A DNA stretch of 57,830 bases from an uncultured Alphaproteobacteria bacterium (GTDB lineage Bacteria > Pseudomonadota > Alphaproteobacteria > RF32 > CAG-239), in contig CALXWC010000010.1 of the NCBI GenBank assembly GCA_944392265.1, forward strand, positions 1 to 57,830, given 5' to 3'. This document shows, in pieces, positions 44,865 to 53,278 of the stretch. Position numbers and translations under genes: made by a program. Position 1 is the stretch's first letter; the number at the start of each line of letters is the position of its first letter. Below the pieces are notes generated by a model. That model worked only from the letters and a program-made list of their open reading frames with translations. It made no database searches and was not told the origin of the DNA.

Positions 44865-46187
44865 TTATGCTGTGATTCCGTTTAATCTTTTATAAGCTTT
44901 TTCTCTTCCGATTAACGGCATTAAAATCTTTAATTCAGGACCGTTTTCTTGAGCTGTTAAAGCTTTTCTGATTGGGTGGAACAAATCTTTACCCTTTTTG
45001 CCGGTTTGAGCTTTAACTTCGTTTACCCAAGCGTTGAATGTTTCTTCATTCCATGGCTCAGGCGGAAGTAAGTCTGCGGCTTGTTTTGTAAAGGTTGCAT
45101 CCTCAATTACCGGAGCAACTTCTTTATGGCAAATGTCTTCCCAAGCGGTAATGTCTTGAACATAGGTCAAGTTTCCTTTAACCGCATTCCAGAAGTTTTC
45201 ATCGGCATTGATGCGACCTTTAACATATTCATACGGCGCACCGTGAATAAATTTGGTGTTAAATGTCTCTAATTCCTCAACATCAAACTTAGGTTGAGAA
45301 CGACCGATTTTGCTCAAATCCAAAGATTGAGCCAAGCTCTCTAAATCATAGAAAGGTTCAATGCTTTCAGATGTGCCTAATTTTGCCAAGAAGGAACAAA
45401 TTGCCAAAGCTTCAACACCTTGTGCCTTGAGTTCTCTAACACCCAAACTACCCAAACGTTTAGAAAGTTTTCCTTCCTTACCTGTTAATAACGGCAAGTG
45501 TGCAAAGGTTGGAACAGAGCCGCCCAAAGCCTCAAACATTTGAACCTGAGATGCCGTATTGGTTACATGGTCTTCACCTCTGACAATGTGTGTAATGCCA
45601 AAGTCATGATCATCAATCACTGACGGCAAGTGATATAAATAGCTTCCGTCTTCTCTGATGATAATCGGGTCGCTTAAGTTTTTGGCTTCATATTTAACTT
45701 CGCCTCTAACCATATCATTCCATTTAATTTCGCCATCTACGAGTTTGAAACGATAGTGCGGTTTGCGGCCTTCTTTTTCATAAGCGGCAATTTGTTCTGC
45801 CGTTAACTTCAATGATGAGCGGTCATAAATCGGGGGCAAACCTTTGTTCATTAAGCGTTTGCGCATAAATTCCAACTCTTCGGCCGTTTCATAACAAGCA
45901 TAAATGCGTCCTTCTTTCTTTAATTGTTCTACAACTTCGTTGTAACGGTCAAAACGTGCAGATTGTCTGGCTTCTTCTTCCCATACCAAGCCAAGCCATT
46001 TAAGAGAATCTCTTAAAGAGAGTTCATATTCTTCTTTTGATCTTAACTTGTCGGTATCATCAATGCGGAGCATAAATTTTCCGCCCAACTTTTTAGCCAA
46101 TAACCAGTTAAACAAAGCCGTACGGGTATTTCCAATGTGCATATAACCCGTTGGACTTGGTGCAAATCTTACTTTTATGTTTGTCAT
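44865..46187 (-). CDS. gltX: Glutamyl-tRNA synthetase
   Basis: A 440-residue class I synthetase from ATG 46187; an in-frame GTG at 46202 lies in the leader hairpin. MTNIKVRFAPSPTGYMHIGN carries the HIGH motif as HIGN (17-20), and KLSKR stands near 240. IVRGEDHVTNTASQVQMFEALG is conserved. Many Alphaproteobacteria have two GltX paralogues, one of which charges tRNA-Gln for later amidation; this window cannot show whether a second copy exists. A 14-bp hairpin lies directly before the start. Confidence 0.95.
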   Translation of the reverse strand: MTNIKVRFAPSPTGYMHIGNTRTALFNWLLAKKLGGKFMLRIDDTDKLRSKEEYELSLRDSLKWLGLVWEEEARQSARFDRYNEVVEQLKKEGRIYACYETAEELEFMRKRLMNKGLPPIYDRSSLKLTAEQIAAYEKEGRKPHYRFKLVDGEIKWNDMVRGEVKYEAKNLSDPIIIREDGSYLYHLPSVIDDHDFGITHIVRGEDHVTNTASQVQMFEALGGSVPTFAHLPLLTGKEGKLSKRLGSLGVRELKAQGVEALAICSFLAKLGTSESIEPFYDLESLAQSLDLSKIGRSQPKFDVEELETFNTKFIHGAPYEYVKGRINADENFWNAVKGNLTYVQDITAWEDICHKEVAPVIEDATFTKQAADLLPPEPWNEETFNAWVNEVKAQTGKKGKDLFHPIRKALTAQENGPELKILMPLIGREKAYKRLNGITA

Positions 46188-46194
46188 AATTAAA

Positions 46195-46232
46195 ATATCC
46201 ACTTCAGTATTAAAAAAAACTAAAGTGGATAT
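46195..46232 (-). repeat. Long inverted repeat just upstream of gltX
   Basis: ATATCCACTTCAGT (46195-46208) and ACTAAAGTGGATAT (46219-46232) form a 14-bp stem with one G-U pair and a 10-base A/T loop. On the minus strand it ends 7 bases before the gltX ATG. It could be a leader structure covering the ribosome-binding region, a terminator for the upstream mlaC-like gene (only four T follow), or a protein site. Confidence 0.6.
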
Positions 46233-46270
46233 TATATTTTTCTGTTCTTAATTTCAAGGTTATTTTATCA

Positions 46271-46948
46271 TTATAACTCTTTTTCTTGCTGATTTTTTAA
46301 TAAATTTTGCTCATTCTTTTTTTCTGCTGACTGAACCATCAGGGCAAAATCTTCCAAAAACCATGTCATATCTTCTTCTGCCTCGGCAATCATTTGGTAA
46401 AATCTGTTTCGGTAAGATAAAATTAAACTACTTTCAGCAAACTTAATATCGATGATTTGCAAACCTTGTTTTTCTTCCTTTATTTTGAAGACGACCATAA
46501 TCTTTTGACTTTGTCCTTCTTGGGCTAAATTTTGTCCCAAATCTATAATGGCAAAGACATCCGTATCATTTTTATTTTGAATGGCATTGGTTATTTCAAA
46601 ACATATCGGATACTTGAATGTTAATGGAAAACCTTTATATACAGCCAATGCATAACGCTTGAATAATTGTTGATATTCTTTTTGTTGGCTTGCATCCATA
46701 CTTCTCCAATATTTACCAACCACAAACTTACCGATATAATCTAAATCAGCATATTGCAAAAACAAAGTATCTAATGCTTGATATTTTTTAGATAAATCTT
46801 TTTCCTGAAAAGTTTGTAAAAGCAAATTACCTTTATCTTTGGCCCAAACAATAGACTCTTGCGGATTAGGAGCTTTACAAAAAGCTTCTCCTATGCCCAT
46901 TAAGAAAAAACAACAGATAATAAGTTGCAAAAATTGCTTACTTTTCAT
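46271..46948 (-). CDS. MlaC/Ttg2D-like periplasmic phospholipid-binding protein
   Basis: A 225-residue exported protein with an N-terminal signal peptide (about 1-24). The body matches the Tol_Tol_Ttg2 (MlaC) fold: DLDYIGKFVVGKYWRSMDASQQKEYQQLFKRYALAVY, a mid-protein strand set, and the late IIDIKFAESSLILSYRNRF. MlaC carries phospholipids between the outer and inner membrane. The mlaFEDB transporter genes are not nearby. The C-terminal 30 residues are polar and Gln/Glu rich. AGGAT precedes the ATG. Confidence 0.85.
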   Translation of the reverse strand: MKSKQFLQLIICCFFLMGIGEAFCKAPNPQESIVWAKDKGNLLLQTFQEKDLSKKYQALDTLFLQYADLDYIGKFVVGKYWRSMDASQQKEYQQLFKRYALAVYKGFPLTFKYPICFEITNAIQNKNDTDVFAIIDLGQNLAQEGQSQKIMVVFKIKEEKQGLQIIDIKFAESSLILSYRNRFYQMIAEAEEDMTWFLEDFALMVQSAEKKNEQNLLKNQQEKEL

Positions 46949-46972
46949 TTTTAAATATCCTATATTATTTTC

Positions 46973-46984
46973 ATTATCGATAAT
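46973..46984. repeat. Palindrome in the mlaC-like/aapJ-like divergent gap
   Basis: ATTATCGATAAT is a perfect 12-bp palindrome midway between the two divergent starts, operator-like in position but short. Confidence 0.3.
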
Positions 46985-47007
46985 AATAAATTTAATTGGT
47001 TAAAAAA

Positions 47008-48027
47008 ATGAAACTAAAATTTCTTATTCTTTCACTTTTTTGCTTATGCTTAACAACAAATTCATATGCTAAAGACCCCGGATTGCGTTTTATAAAATCC
47101 AGAGGAGAGATTCTTTGCGGAACTGATTTGTCTACAAAAAGCCACGCTTTCAAAGATGAAGGCGGGTTTTGGCGTGGAATCGATGCTGATTTTTGTCGCA
47201 TTTTCTCTTTGGCTATTTTCGGTAATGCTGAAAGATTTAAGTTAGTTCATGTTCCGGCATCTCAAGTTGATACCGCTCTCAAGACCAATAAAATTGATGT
47301 TATGCTTGGGGATACCCCTGGTACTGCTACCAAAGATGTGAGCGGATTTGCCACTCAGGCCGGATTGCTTTATTATACCAGACAATTACTTTTAGCCCAT
47401 CAAGTTCCAAATGCAACATCCATGGAAGATTTTAAGGGAAGAAAAATCTGCTTGGTAATGGGTACTGATGACTATTATAATATGAAAGATTTTAGTGATA
47501 AGTATAAGCTGGACTTGCGTCCTTTGTTTTTCCGCACCAAAGATAAAGCTAAAGAAGCTTTTCTTCTCAAACGCTGTGACCTTTACAGCGGAAGTGAACT
47601 CTATTTAAAAAACATATTAGAGCAAATTGACAACCCTAACCTACCTCTTGAAATTTTGCCCGAGGTTATTGCAGAAAAGCCTGTATATGTCTATGTTGAT
47701 AAAAACAATCAGGGATTGAGACTGGCTCTTAAATGGATTATCAATGCTCTTAATTTGGCTGAAAAACAAAATATATCTTCTCAAAACGTGGATATATTTA
47801 TCGGTCTTGAAAATGGTTCCATTAAAAATTTGTTGGGAGAAAATCCTGAACTGTGGCAAAAATTCGGACTTGCACCAAATTGGGTCAAACTTGCGCTCAA
47901 ACAGTTTGGTAATTATGGCGAAATTTTTGAGAAAAATTTAGGCTCCGGCTCTGAATTTTTTATAGACAGAGGCAAAAACAAGCTCATTCAAGACGGTGGT
48001 GTGTTAGATGCTCAGGCTTTTTATTAA
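47008..48027 (+). CDS. AapJ/BztA-like amino-acid ABC transporter binding protein
   Basis: About 339 residues from ATG 47008; the TTG at 46996 is less likely. A signal peptide (about 1-21) ends in N-S-Y-A. The mature protein begins LRFIKSRGEILCGTDLS and has GFWRGIDADFCRIFSLAIFG, the ligand-binding segment of the type 3 solute-binding fold as in AapJ (general L-amino acids). No permease or ATPase genes adjoin, so it either serves a transporter encoded elsewhere or acts as a lone binding protein. The 3' end overlaps the convergent esterase gene by 4 bases. Confidence 0.85.
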   Translation: MKLKFLILSLFCLCLTTNSYAKDPGLRFIKSRGEILCGTDLSTKSHAFKDEGGFWRGIDADFCRIFSLAIFGNAERFKLVHVPASQVDTALKTNKIDVMLGDTPGTATKDVSGFATQAGLLYYTRQLLLAHQVPNATSMEDFKGRKICLVMGTDDYYNMKDFSDKYKLDLRPLFFRTKDKAKEAFLLKRCDLYSGSELYLKNILEQIDNPNLPLEILPEVIAEKPVYVYVDKNNQGLRLALKWIINALNLAEKQNISSQNVDIFIGLENGSIKNLLGENPELWQKFGLAPNWVKLALKQFGNYGEIFEKNLGSGSEFFIDRGKNKLIQDGGVLDAQAFY

Positions 48028-48740
48028 GCCACTCTTCTTTGATTGAGACTATGTCTTAAAATAAAATCTGCCGCAACATCCAAACCATCTTCGGTTATGC
48101 GATGCTGTCCGCCTTTTACAACATATGTTTCAACTTTTGAGCCTAAAGTTTCCAGATTTTGTTTGGTAAACTCCATTGCTTCAAAGCGAACCAAATTATC
48201 TGCATCACCATGAATTAAAAGAACATCAGGTGTTGATTGGCTGTGTTTCATTAAAAATTGGTGTCCGGCCATAATGCCACTAAAGCAGACGCATCCTCCG
48301 ATTTTGTTTTCTCTCATTAAGGCCGTATATAAAGCCAACATTGCACCTTGAGAAAATCCGCACAAATATAAATCTTTATCTTCCAACTGATATTCGGCTA
48401 AACAATTATCAATATAATCATTCAGATATGTAAATGCCTCTTCTAAGCCCAATGTCATTTTATTATATATTTCAACGCATTCCTCCATACTCGGAACGGT
48501 TTTTCTGTCATCATTGGGGTCAAATCTATGCATAGAATACCATTGACGTTTGTCTTCCAAAATCTCACAATTTATCGGCGCTTGCGGCATATGGATTGCC
48601 ACATTATCAAAACTATTGATAAATTTTTTGATTTTTCCTTCCAAATAGTCAGCACAATCAATATAGCCGTGCAAAAAGATTATTAATTTTTGCGGCTGAC
48701 CATGAATATGTACAATTTCTTCATTTATGGCATTTAACAT
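48024..48740 (-). CDS. Carboxylesterase/phospholipase-type alpha/beta hydrolase
   Basis: About 238 residues from ATG 48740, with an in-frame ATG at 48770 as the alternative. It belongs to the small esterases of the YpfH/EstB family (Abhydrolase_2). The oxyanion strand is LIIFLHGYIDCADYL, the nucleophile is Ser in LYLCGFSQGAMLAL near residue 128, Asp is in LLIHGDADNLV and His in KGGQHRIT. There is no signal peptide, so it is cytoplasmic. The substrate is unknown. It is the last host gene before the phage cassette. Confidence 0.9.
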   Translation of the reverse strand: MLNAINEEIVHIHGQPQKLIIFLHGYIDCADYLEGKIKKFINSFDNVAIHMPQAPINCEILEDKRQWYSMHRFDPNDDRKTVPSMEECVEIYNKMTLGLEEAFTYLNDYIDNCLAEYQLEDKDLYLCGFSQGAMLALYTALMRENKIGGCVCFSGIMAGHQFLMKHSQSTPDVLLIHGDADNLVRFEAMEFTKQNLETLGSKVETYVVKGGQHRITEDGLDVAADFILRHSLNQRRVA

Positions 48741-48811
48741 TTTTACGAATCCGTTTTTTCTTTCGCGCATAAGTTTAATGCTAATTTTCTAAAAAAACGT
48801 AAACAAGCTGA

Positions 48812-48846
48812 AGCCAGCTTGACCGCATCTGTTTGATTGCCTCTCT
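48812..48846. repeat. Imperfect direct repeat, copy A, at the host-phage junction
   Basis: AGCC-AGCTTG...GTTTGAT..CTCT recurs at 48920-48955 with about 75 % identity. A 7-bp hairpin (CAAGCTG/CAGCTTG, 48804-48821) overlaps it. The whole gap 48741-49014 has no ORF. Confidence 0.4.
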
Positions 48847-48919
48847 GGCAGAACTTTGAAACCGCGATGCTATCACCTTTCTTGGCAGAACCCAAGTGCC
48901 TCATTTAGATAAAAAAAAT

Positions 48920-48955
48920 AGCCCCAGCTTGGTCGTGTCAGTTTGATAATCTCTA
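48920..48955. repeat. Imperfect direct repeat, copy B, at the host-phage junction
   Basis: Second copy of the repeat at 48812-48846. Between them TGGCAGAAC also occurs twice. This could be an old attachment-site region or decayed gene sequence. Confidence 0.4.
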
Positions 48956-48990
48956 TATTCATCCCCTGAAACATTTATATATAATAATTC

Positions 48991-49010
48991 AGGCAGGTAT
49001 TAACCTGCCT
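48991..49010 (-). terminator. Hairpin at the end of the phage cassette
   Basis: AGGCAGGT and ACCTGCCT (8-bp perfect stem, 4-base loop) directly after the last phage gene. The following minus-strand sequence is A/T-rich (GAATTATTATATA), without a clean T run. Confidence 0.6.
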
Positions 49011-49014
49011 GTCA

Positions 49015-49203
49015 TTAAACCTTGGGATATTTAAATTTGATAGCTTGCCATTTTTCAATTACGTCAATCAACTCATAGGGTAAATCTCCGCCTTCTTGCA
49101 AAAGCATATCAAAAGCTTTTAGTAAAGCATCTAATTGATCTCCAATCGGTAGCTCTTTCTCATAGGCTTTTTGTCTTTTTTGCACATAACTAGCTTTCCT
49201 CAT
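49015..49203 (-). CDS. Small phage protein with DQLDAL motif
   Basis: A 62-residue protein. KELPIGDQLDALLKAF matches the short YPxxGDQLDAxxK motif found in small phage proteins near tail genes, whose role is unclear. The rest is helical and ends in IKFKYPKV. It is the last gene of the cassette, 9 bases after the preceding gene, and is followed by a hairpin and host sequence. Confidence 0.6.
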   Translation of the reverse strand: MRKASYVQKRQKAYEKELPIGDQLDALLKAFDMLLQEGGDLPYELIDVIEKWQAIKFKYPKV

Positions 49204-49212
49204 CTTTTTCCC

Positions 49213-49581
49213 CTATTTCAATATCTTATCTATATTTCCGATATAATTATCATAAACACCGCTGAATAATTCTTTGTCTTTGTCCTCATATTTCTTTTTA
49301 TAATTATATTCAAAACTGGTTTGGTTTTGTTTTAACTCTTGATTACCTTCTTTGAGCTCTCTTTGTTGTGCGGCCAAAGCTGATTTGCTTGCTCCTAAGC
49401 CCATAGAACTTAAACTTGCTCTGCGATTTGCCAATTGTGCTTCCAACAAATTTTTTCTTTTCTGCTGATTGTATTGATAATTTTTTTGCATTTGTTTTAA
49501 TTCTTTGTTGCTTTGATTAGCTCTGTTTAACAAATTTGCGGTTGATACACCTAATCCAACCGCTGTTTCAATTCCTCCCAT
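49213..49581 (-). CDS. Phage virion-associated helical protein, unassigned
   Basis: About 122 residues from ATG 49581, which AAGGAGG precedes by 5 bases; the longer frame to 49647 overlaps the tail gene and lacks such a site. The N-terminus MGGIETAVGLGVSTANLL is small and hydrophobic. It is followed by a Gln/Asn/Lys-rich helix (about 25-100) that should coil. Small proteins of this kind after gp12 in T7-like phages include internal virion proteins such as gp14, but no specific match can be claimed. Confidence 0.65.
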   Translation of the reverse strand: MGGIETAVGLGVSTANLLNRANQSNKELKQMQKNYQYNQQKRKNLLEAQLANRRASLSSMGLGASKSALAAQQRELKEGNQELKQNQTSFEYNYKKKYEDKDKELFSGVYDNYIGNIDKILK

Positions 49582-49595
49582 ATTTCCTCCTTTAT

Positions 49596-51494
49596 TTAAT
49601 CTTTTGTTTTGATTTCTACGGCCACCGATAACAACGTAAACGGACACGGAACATCACTTCGGATGCTCCACATTGCTTTTGACATTTCTCTTATCCAACC
49701 AATAGATCTGATTTCTATATCTCCGCTAAAATATGTGGGTGGTGAATCCAGTATTTGGTCTTTGTGCATTTTTTTTAACGGAACTTCAAAATAACCATTA
49801 CCAAAATCCAACCTTAAAGATTTGCTCTCAACAATACGGAATATTCCGTAAATCAATCTATATGCTTTAGGCGGATAAGGGATTGATGAATTAACCATAA
49901 ACGGCAATGGTTCAATAACGTGTTCATACGGTAGGCCGACAATAATTTCTTTGGCTTCTTCTTGAAGAATGATTTTTCCATCTTTAACCACAAAATCACC
50001 AAGTGTAAATTTATCTGCGACCACGCTTACTTCTTGATTTTCCAGATAATCCAACCCACTCCATTCTTGTTTTGGTGTTTCTGAAGAAAGTTTTTTGCCG
50101 CAATCCACATAAAAATCATCGGCAAAAGTTTCTATAAAATATTTATCGTTTCTCTTTACAATAAAATAAATCTCTGAGCCGATAACCGCACAAGAAATAA
50201 ATTCTCCTTGCGTAATTAACTTGCTCCAAGCATTTACTTCTTCCGTTCTGTATGTGGTTAAGCAAGAAACCGTGCCATCTTCCAAAATAATGTATAAGAT
50301 GCTTTTATCTTGAAAATAAACACAATCAACCGGCTTGTCCAAAACATCATCTGAAAGCAAAGTTAAGTCTTTGGCCTGATAAGCTTGCTCAACATCCGCG
50401 TATAAAAACTCTCTTAACTGCTTGCCGTTTTGAGAAATAAACAATGTAGCGCCATCCACATTTTGCGGTGGCAAAGAACATTTGGCATAACATCCGATAT
50501 TGGTTTGGCGGTTAAGCGTAATGCTTGTCGGTGTTAACGGTTCTCCTGAAACCATCCATTCCGCACCGGTTGTAAATACCAATAAGTGTCTGGTTGAAAC
50601 CACATTTAGAATCGCGTTAACCTGATCTGACAAAATGGCAAAATCAATTGCTTCATCATCTAAGCCTGTTCCGATATCAAAGTTAAATAAATCTGATGAC
50701 TTTGATAACCACAAATGGTTGGGCAATGATTTTGAACCACCGATTACCATTCTGTCTTGGTGAAAAGTAACAGAGTTTGGATATCCTCTTAACGGTGAAA
50801 AAGCTTGCTCTTCCCATTCTGTGGTTTCACTTGCATTAGCCAAATTTTTTGAAACGGTTGCCGTGCATTCTTTGGTATTTTTAACACTTTTTACAACGGC
50901 CTCTCCTTCATTAATCTTAATCCTGATGCCGACATAAGATGATGAAAAAATATCCGTATCCGTTGTTAAGGTAATTTCCCCTGAAGTTTGGTTCGGTTTC
51001 ATTTTGACTTTGCTTTGATAAAAATTAAAGTAAGGGCAAAAAATCTGACCGTCTTTTTGATAAAACTCCCATTCTCCGATTTTCCATTCTTCATTATTAT
51101 TTCGGCTAATCTGCTGCGGGGCAACATCCGGATGAACAACGAGCAAGGTATCTGCACTTTGCGTCCAATTAATTTTGGATAATTGGCTTTCCGTCCACGG
51201 AGATGTTAAGGTCGCAATATGTGTACCGTTTTTATAAATTTTGATGCTTTTATCTAAAAAACACAAAAGATAGGTTTGCTCAGTGTTAAACTCAAAAGAT
51301 ATAATTCTGCTCTTTTGCGGAAGTTCATCTACCAACTTTAAGCCTTGTCTTCTGGCAACACCTCCGGTCGGAAAAATTTGAACATTATGCAAACATTTTG
51401 CGCCGTTTTCATAAATCCTTAAATCTCCTCGACCATATAAGCTTTCTGATAATTGTCCGGAAGTAAAATTGGTTTTGGCGTATATTTGGTTCAT
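49596..51494 (-). CDS. Tail tubular protein B-like (T7 gp12-type nozzle)
   Basis: A 632-residue protein. The N-terminus FTSGQLSESLYGRGDLRIYENGAKCLHNV is the standard gp12-type start (F-x-x-G-x-L-S-x-x-L-x-x-R-D-L). FPTGGVARRQGLKLVDEL follows. The middle is a beta-propeller-like series of strands (about 50-470). In T7 this protein forms the tail nozzle below gp11. Its start overlaps the end of the gp11-like gene by 4 bases, implying translational coupling. Confidence 0.85.
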   Translation of the reverse strand: MNQIYAKTNFTSGQLSESLYGRGDLRIYENGAKCLHNVQIFPTGGVARRQGLKLVDELPQKSRIISFEFNTEQTYLLCFLDKSIKIYKNGTHIATLTSPWTESQLSKINWTQSADTLLVVHPDVAPQQISRNNNEEWKIGEWEFYQKDGQIFCPYFNFYQSKVKMKPNQTSGEITLTTDTDIFSSSYVGIRIKINEGEAVVKSVKNTKECTATVSKNLANASETTEWEEQAFSPLRGYPNSVTFHQDRMVIGGSKSLPNHLWLSKSSDLFNFDIGTGLDDEAIDFAILSDQVNAILNVVSTRHLLVFTTGAEWMVSGEPLTPTSITLNRQTNIGCYAKCSLPPQNVDGATLFISQNGKQLREFLYADVEQAYQAKDLTLLSDDVLDKPVDCVYFQDKSILYIILEDGTVSCLTTYRTEEVNAWSKLITQGEFISCAVIGSEIYFIVKRNDKYFIETFADDFYVDCGKKLSSETPKQEWSGLDYLENQEVSVVADKFTLGDFVVKDGKIILQEEAKEIIVGLPYEHVIEPLPFMVNSSIPYPPKAYRLIYGIFRIVESKSLRLDFGNGYFEVPLKKMHKDQILDSPPTYFSGDIEIRSIGWIREMSKAMWSIRSDVPCPFTLLSVAVEIKTKD

Positions 51495-52060
51495 TGACGC
51501 ACCTCCACCAAGCTAAAATCTTCCACACATGACGGGGTTGATTGTTGCGCATCAATTGATCTGGCCCTATTGATAGAATCTTCAGCAATTTTGCTTAAAA
51601 ATTCTGCTCTGGTTGTGCTTTCGGTTAACGGAATGCAAAATTCATAAGCAAGCTTATTAATTAAGGCCTCACAAAAATAAGCCGGAAAATTATCTTCATC
51701 AGGGCGTCTGATATAGGTTAAATTAACTTCACTCAAATTTGTATACAGGCAGTTTTTTACAATTTTATAGACCAATCCTCTACCCTTGCCAAAGCTTCCT
51801 GCCGATACTACTCTTAAAAAGTCTGTCGGCAAAAGATATGCATAATTAAAATCTGCAACCGGAACATTTTCCAATCTGGCTAATTTGGCTTGGCTTAAAG
51901 CAAAGCTCCACGGATAAGAGGATAATAAAGAATCTCTGATATAAGAATATAAATTGCCCGAAACTTCTGCTTCTGCCGTTCCGTCTTCAAAACTAGTGAT
52001 GCCGGTTGCGCCTATTTTTAGCAAGGCTTTGGAACATAAACTTATGCTGCTGTTATTCAT
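51491..52060 (-). CDS. Tail tubular protein A-like (T7 gp11-type adaptor)
   Basis: About 189 residues from ATG 52060, which AAGGAG precedes; the frame is open to 52171 through the terminator, which is not credible. SISLCSKALLKIGATGITSFEDGTAEAEV and RDSLLSSYPWSFALSQAKLARL are the hallmark of the gp11 adaptor ring that joins the portal to the nozzle. The gene follows an intrinsic terminator, so it needs its own promoter or antitermination. None is clear. Confidence 0.85.
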   Translation of the reverse strand: MNNSSISLCSKALLKIGATGITSFEDGTAEAEVSGNLYSYIRDSLLSSYPWSFALSQAKLARLENVPVADFNYAYLLPTDFLRVVSAGSFGKGRGLVYKIVKNCLYTNLSEVNLTYIRRPDEDNFPAYFCEALINKLAYEFCIPLTESTTRAEFLSKIAEDSINRARSIDAQQSTPSCVEDFSLVEVRQ

Positions 52061-52070
52061 CTTTTTCTCC

Positions 52071-52106
52071 TTAAAAAAAAGAGAGCCTAAGTCAATAGGC
52101 TCTCTC
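52071..52106 (-). terminator. Terminator between the head and tail blocks
   Basis: GAGAGCCTA (52081-52089) and TAGGCTCTC (52096-52104), a 9-bp perfect stem with a 6-base loop, followed on the minus strand by eight T. Confidence 0.9.
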
Positions 52107-52139
52107 ATCATTTGCAGGTAGTGTTTTATATTTTTTATT

Positions 52140-52400
52140 TTATGCGGCGGCCGCTGTTGCCAATGGAGCAACCGTTACCGCATCATCTTCAATAGACATC
52201 ACGGTTAAAATTGCCGGTTCTACCGTGGCATTAATGGCACCGTTTACCAAAATCATATCCCCTACTCGGGCAAAAGCACCGGCATCATTAAAATATCCGC
52301 TGCCTTTGATGGTTTCTAAATTATCTTCTGAACGATAATTCCACAAAGTAAAACCATTGGCATAAGCCATTACACTAAAATTTTTTGCATTATATGACAT
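52140..52400 (-). CDS. Small capsid-module protein, possible decoration or stabilising protein
   Basis: An 86-residue protein directly after the major capsid gene (21 bases). It begins NAKNFSVMAYANGFTLWNYRSEDNLETI and ends in VAPLATAAAA. It is strand-rich, with a hydrophobic Ala tail and no membrane helix. Short proteins in this place often decorate or seal the capsid. That role is inferred only from position; I do not recognise a named family. Confidence 0.65.
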   Translation of the reverse strand: MSYNAKNFSVMAYANGFTLWNYRSEDNLETIKGSGYFNDAGAFARVGDMILVNGAINATVEPAILTVMSIEDDAVTVAPLATAAAA

Positions 52401-52421
52401 ATTTTAATCTCCATTTTTTGT

Positions 52422-53246
52422 TTAAGCTTCTTTACATTTGATACGAACGATGCCGGTTTCATCAATCAGGCAAGCACCTTGGCTCATCATATTATTTACA
52501 AAGTGAGCCGCATGGTCACCATGCCATGTGATATCTGATTTTACATCTTGACCGGATGCATGACCGACTGCTGTTTTGTGGAAAATAAAGCAATCTCTGT
52601 TAGTGCCGTTTAAGGGCAATCCGGTGTGCATCATCCAGTTAATCCCCAACCATTTACGGCTTTCAGTTCCTTTCAAAAACGGCAAATTATCGCCCGCATA
52701 ATCTGAATTTGAAAATTCTTCAATATTCAAAAGTGCGTTCCATTGCAACGGACCAACAATACCAAAGCGTTGACCGTCATCCGGCACATCATTGCTGTTT
52801 AATTTGGCAAATGCCTTCAAAATGGTATCTTTGGTCAAAGCAGCGGAATATTCGCCCACATCGTTGGTTGATGAAGCTTTGCTCAAGGCATTGATAATCA
52901 ATTCATCTGTTTTGCGACCCAAAGCATATGCACCGGCACTGGCAACAACTCTTCTTTCATCAATGCTCATTTTGAGCTCATCTAATGCATCTACCCAGTC
53001 ACCTGCGTAATAATCTTGAAGTTCGCATTCAACAGGAGTGTGGTCAATGCTCATCACTGGAACCAAACCATGTCTGGCTTTGCCTGAAGCCATACCTTTT
53101 CCTACTTTTTGGAAGACTGTGCTGGCGCCGACAACATTGCCTTTGTATCTGACCATATTGCGCAATTTTGAGCCCATTTGTTGATAAGCCAAATGAACAT
53201 CTGCTTCAAAATTTTTAATAAAAGATTGTGTTACTTGTGTTGACAT
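52422..53246 (-). CDS. Phage major capsid protein
   Basis: A 274-residue protein placed between scaffold and capsid-module genes. The N-terminus is helical (TQSFIKNFEADVHLAYQQMGSKLRNMV). The segment FQKVGKGMASGKARHGLVPVMSIDHT and a long helix with RRVVASAGAYALGRKTDELIINAL resemble the E-loop and spine helix of HK97-fold capsids of T7-like and related podoviruses. Its length is short for gp10 (about 345) but fits small podovirus capsids. AAGGAG lies upstream. Confidence 0.8.
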   Translation of the reverse strand: MSTQVTQSFIKNFEADVHLAYQQMGSKLRNMVRYKGNVVGASTVFQKVGKGMASGKARHGLVPVMSIDHTPVECELQDYYAGDWVDALDELKMSIDERRVVASAGAYALGRKTDELIINALSKASSTNDVGEYSAALTKDTILKAFAKLNSNDVPDDGQRFGIVGPLQWNALLNIEEFSNSDYAGDNLPFLKGTESRKWLGINWMMHTGLPLNGTNRDCFIFHKTAVGHASGQDVKSDITWHGDHAAHFVNNMMSQGACLIDETGIVRIKCKEA

Positions 53247-53278
53247 ATATTTCTCTCCTTAACATGTTGATTTAGATA

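Noticed and set aside
46195..46232. T-box leader for gltX
   Set aside because: No specifier loop, antiterminator or conserved T-box sequence is visible, and T-boxes are rare in Proteobacteria.
48804..48821. Small RNA or riboswitch at the hairpin in the phage junction gap
   Set aside because: A single 7-bp stem without promoter or terminator is too little to call an RNA gene.
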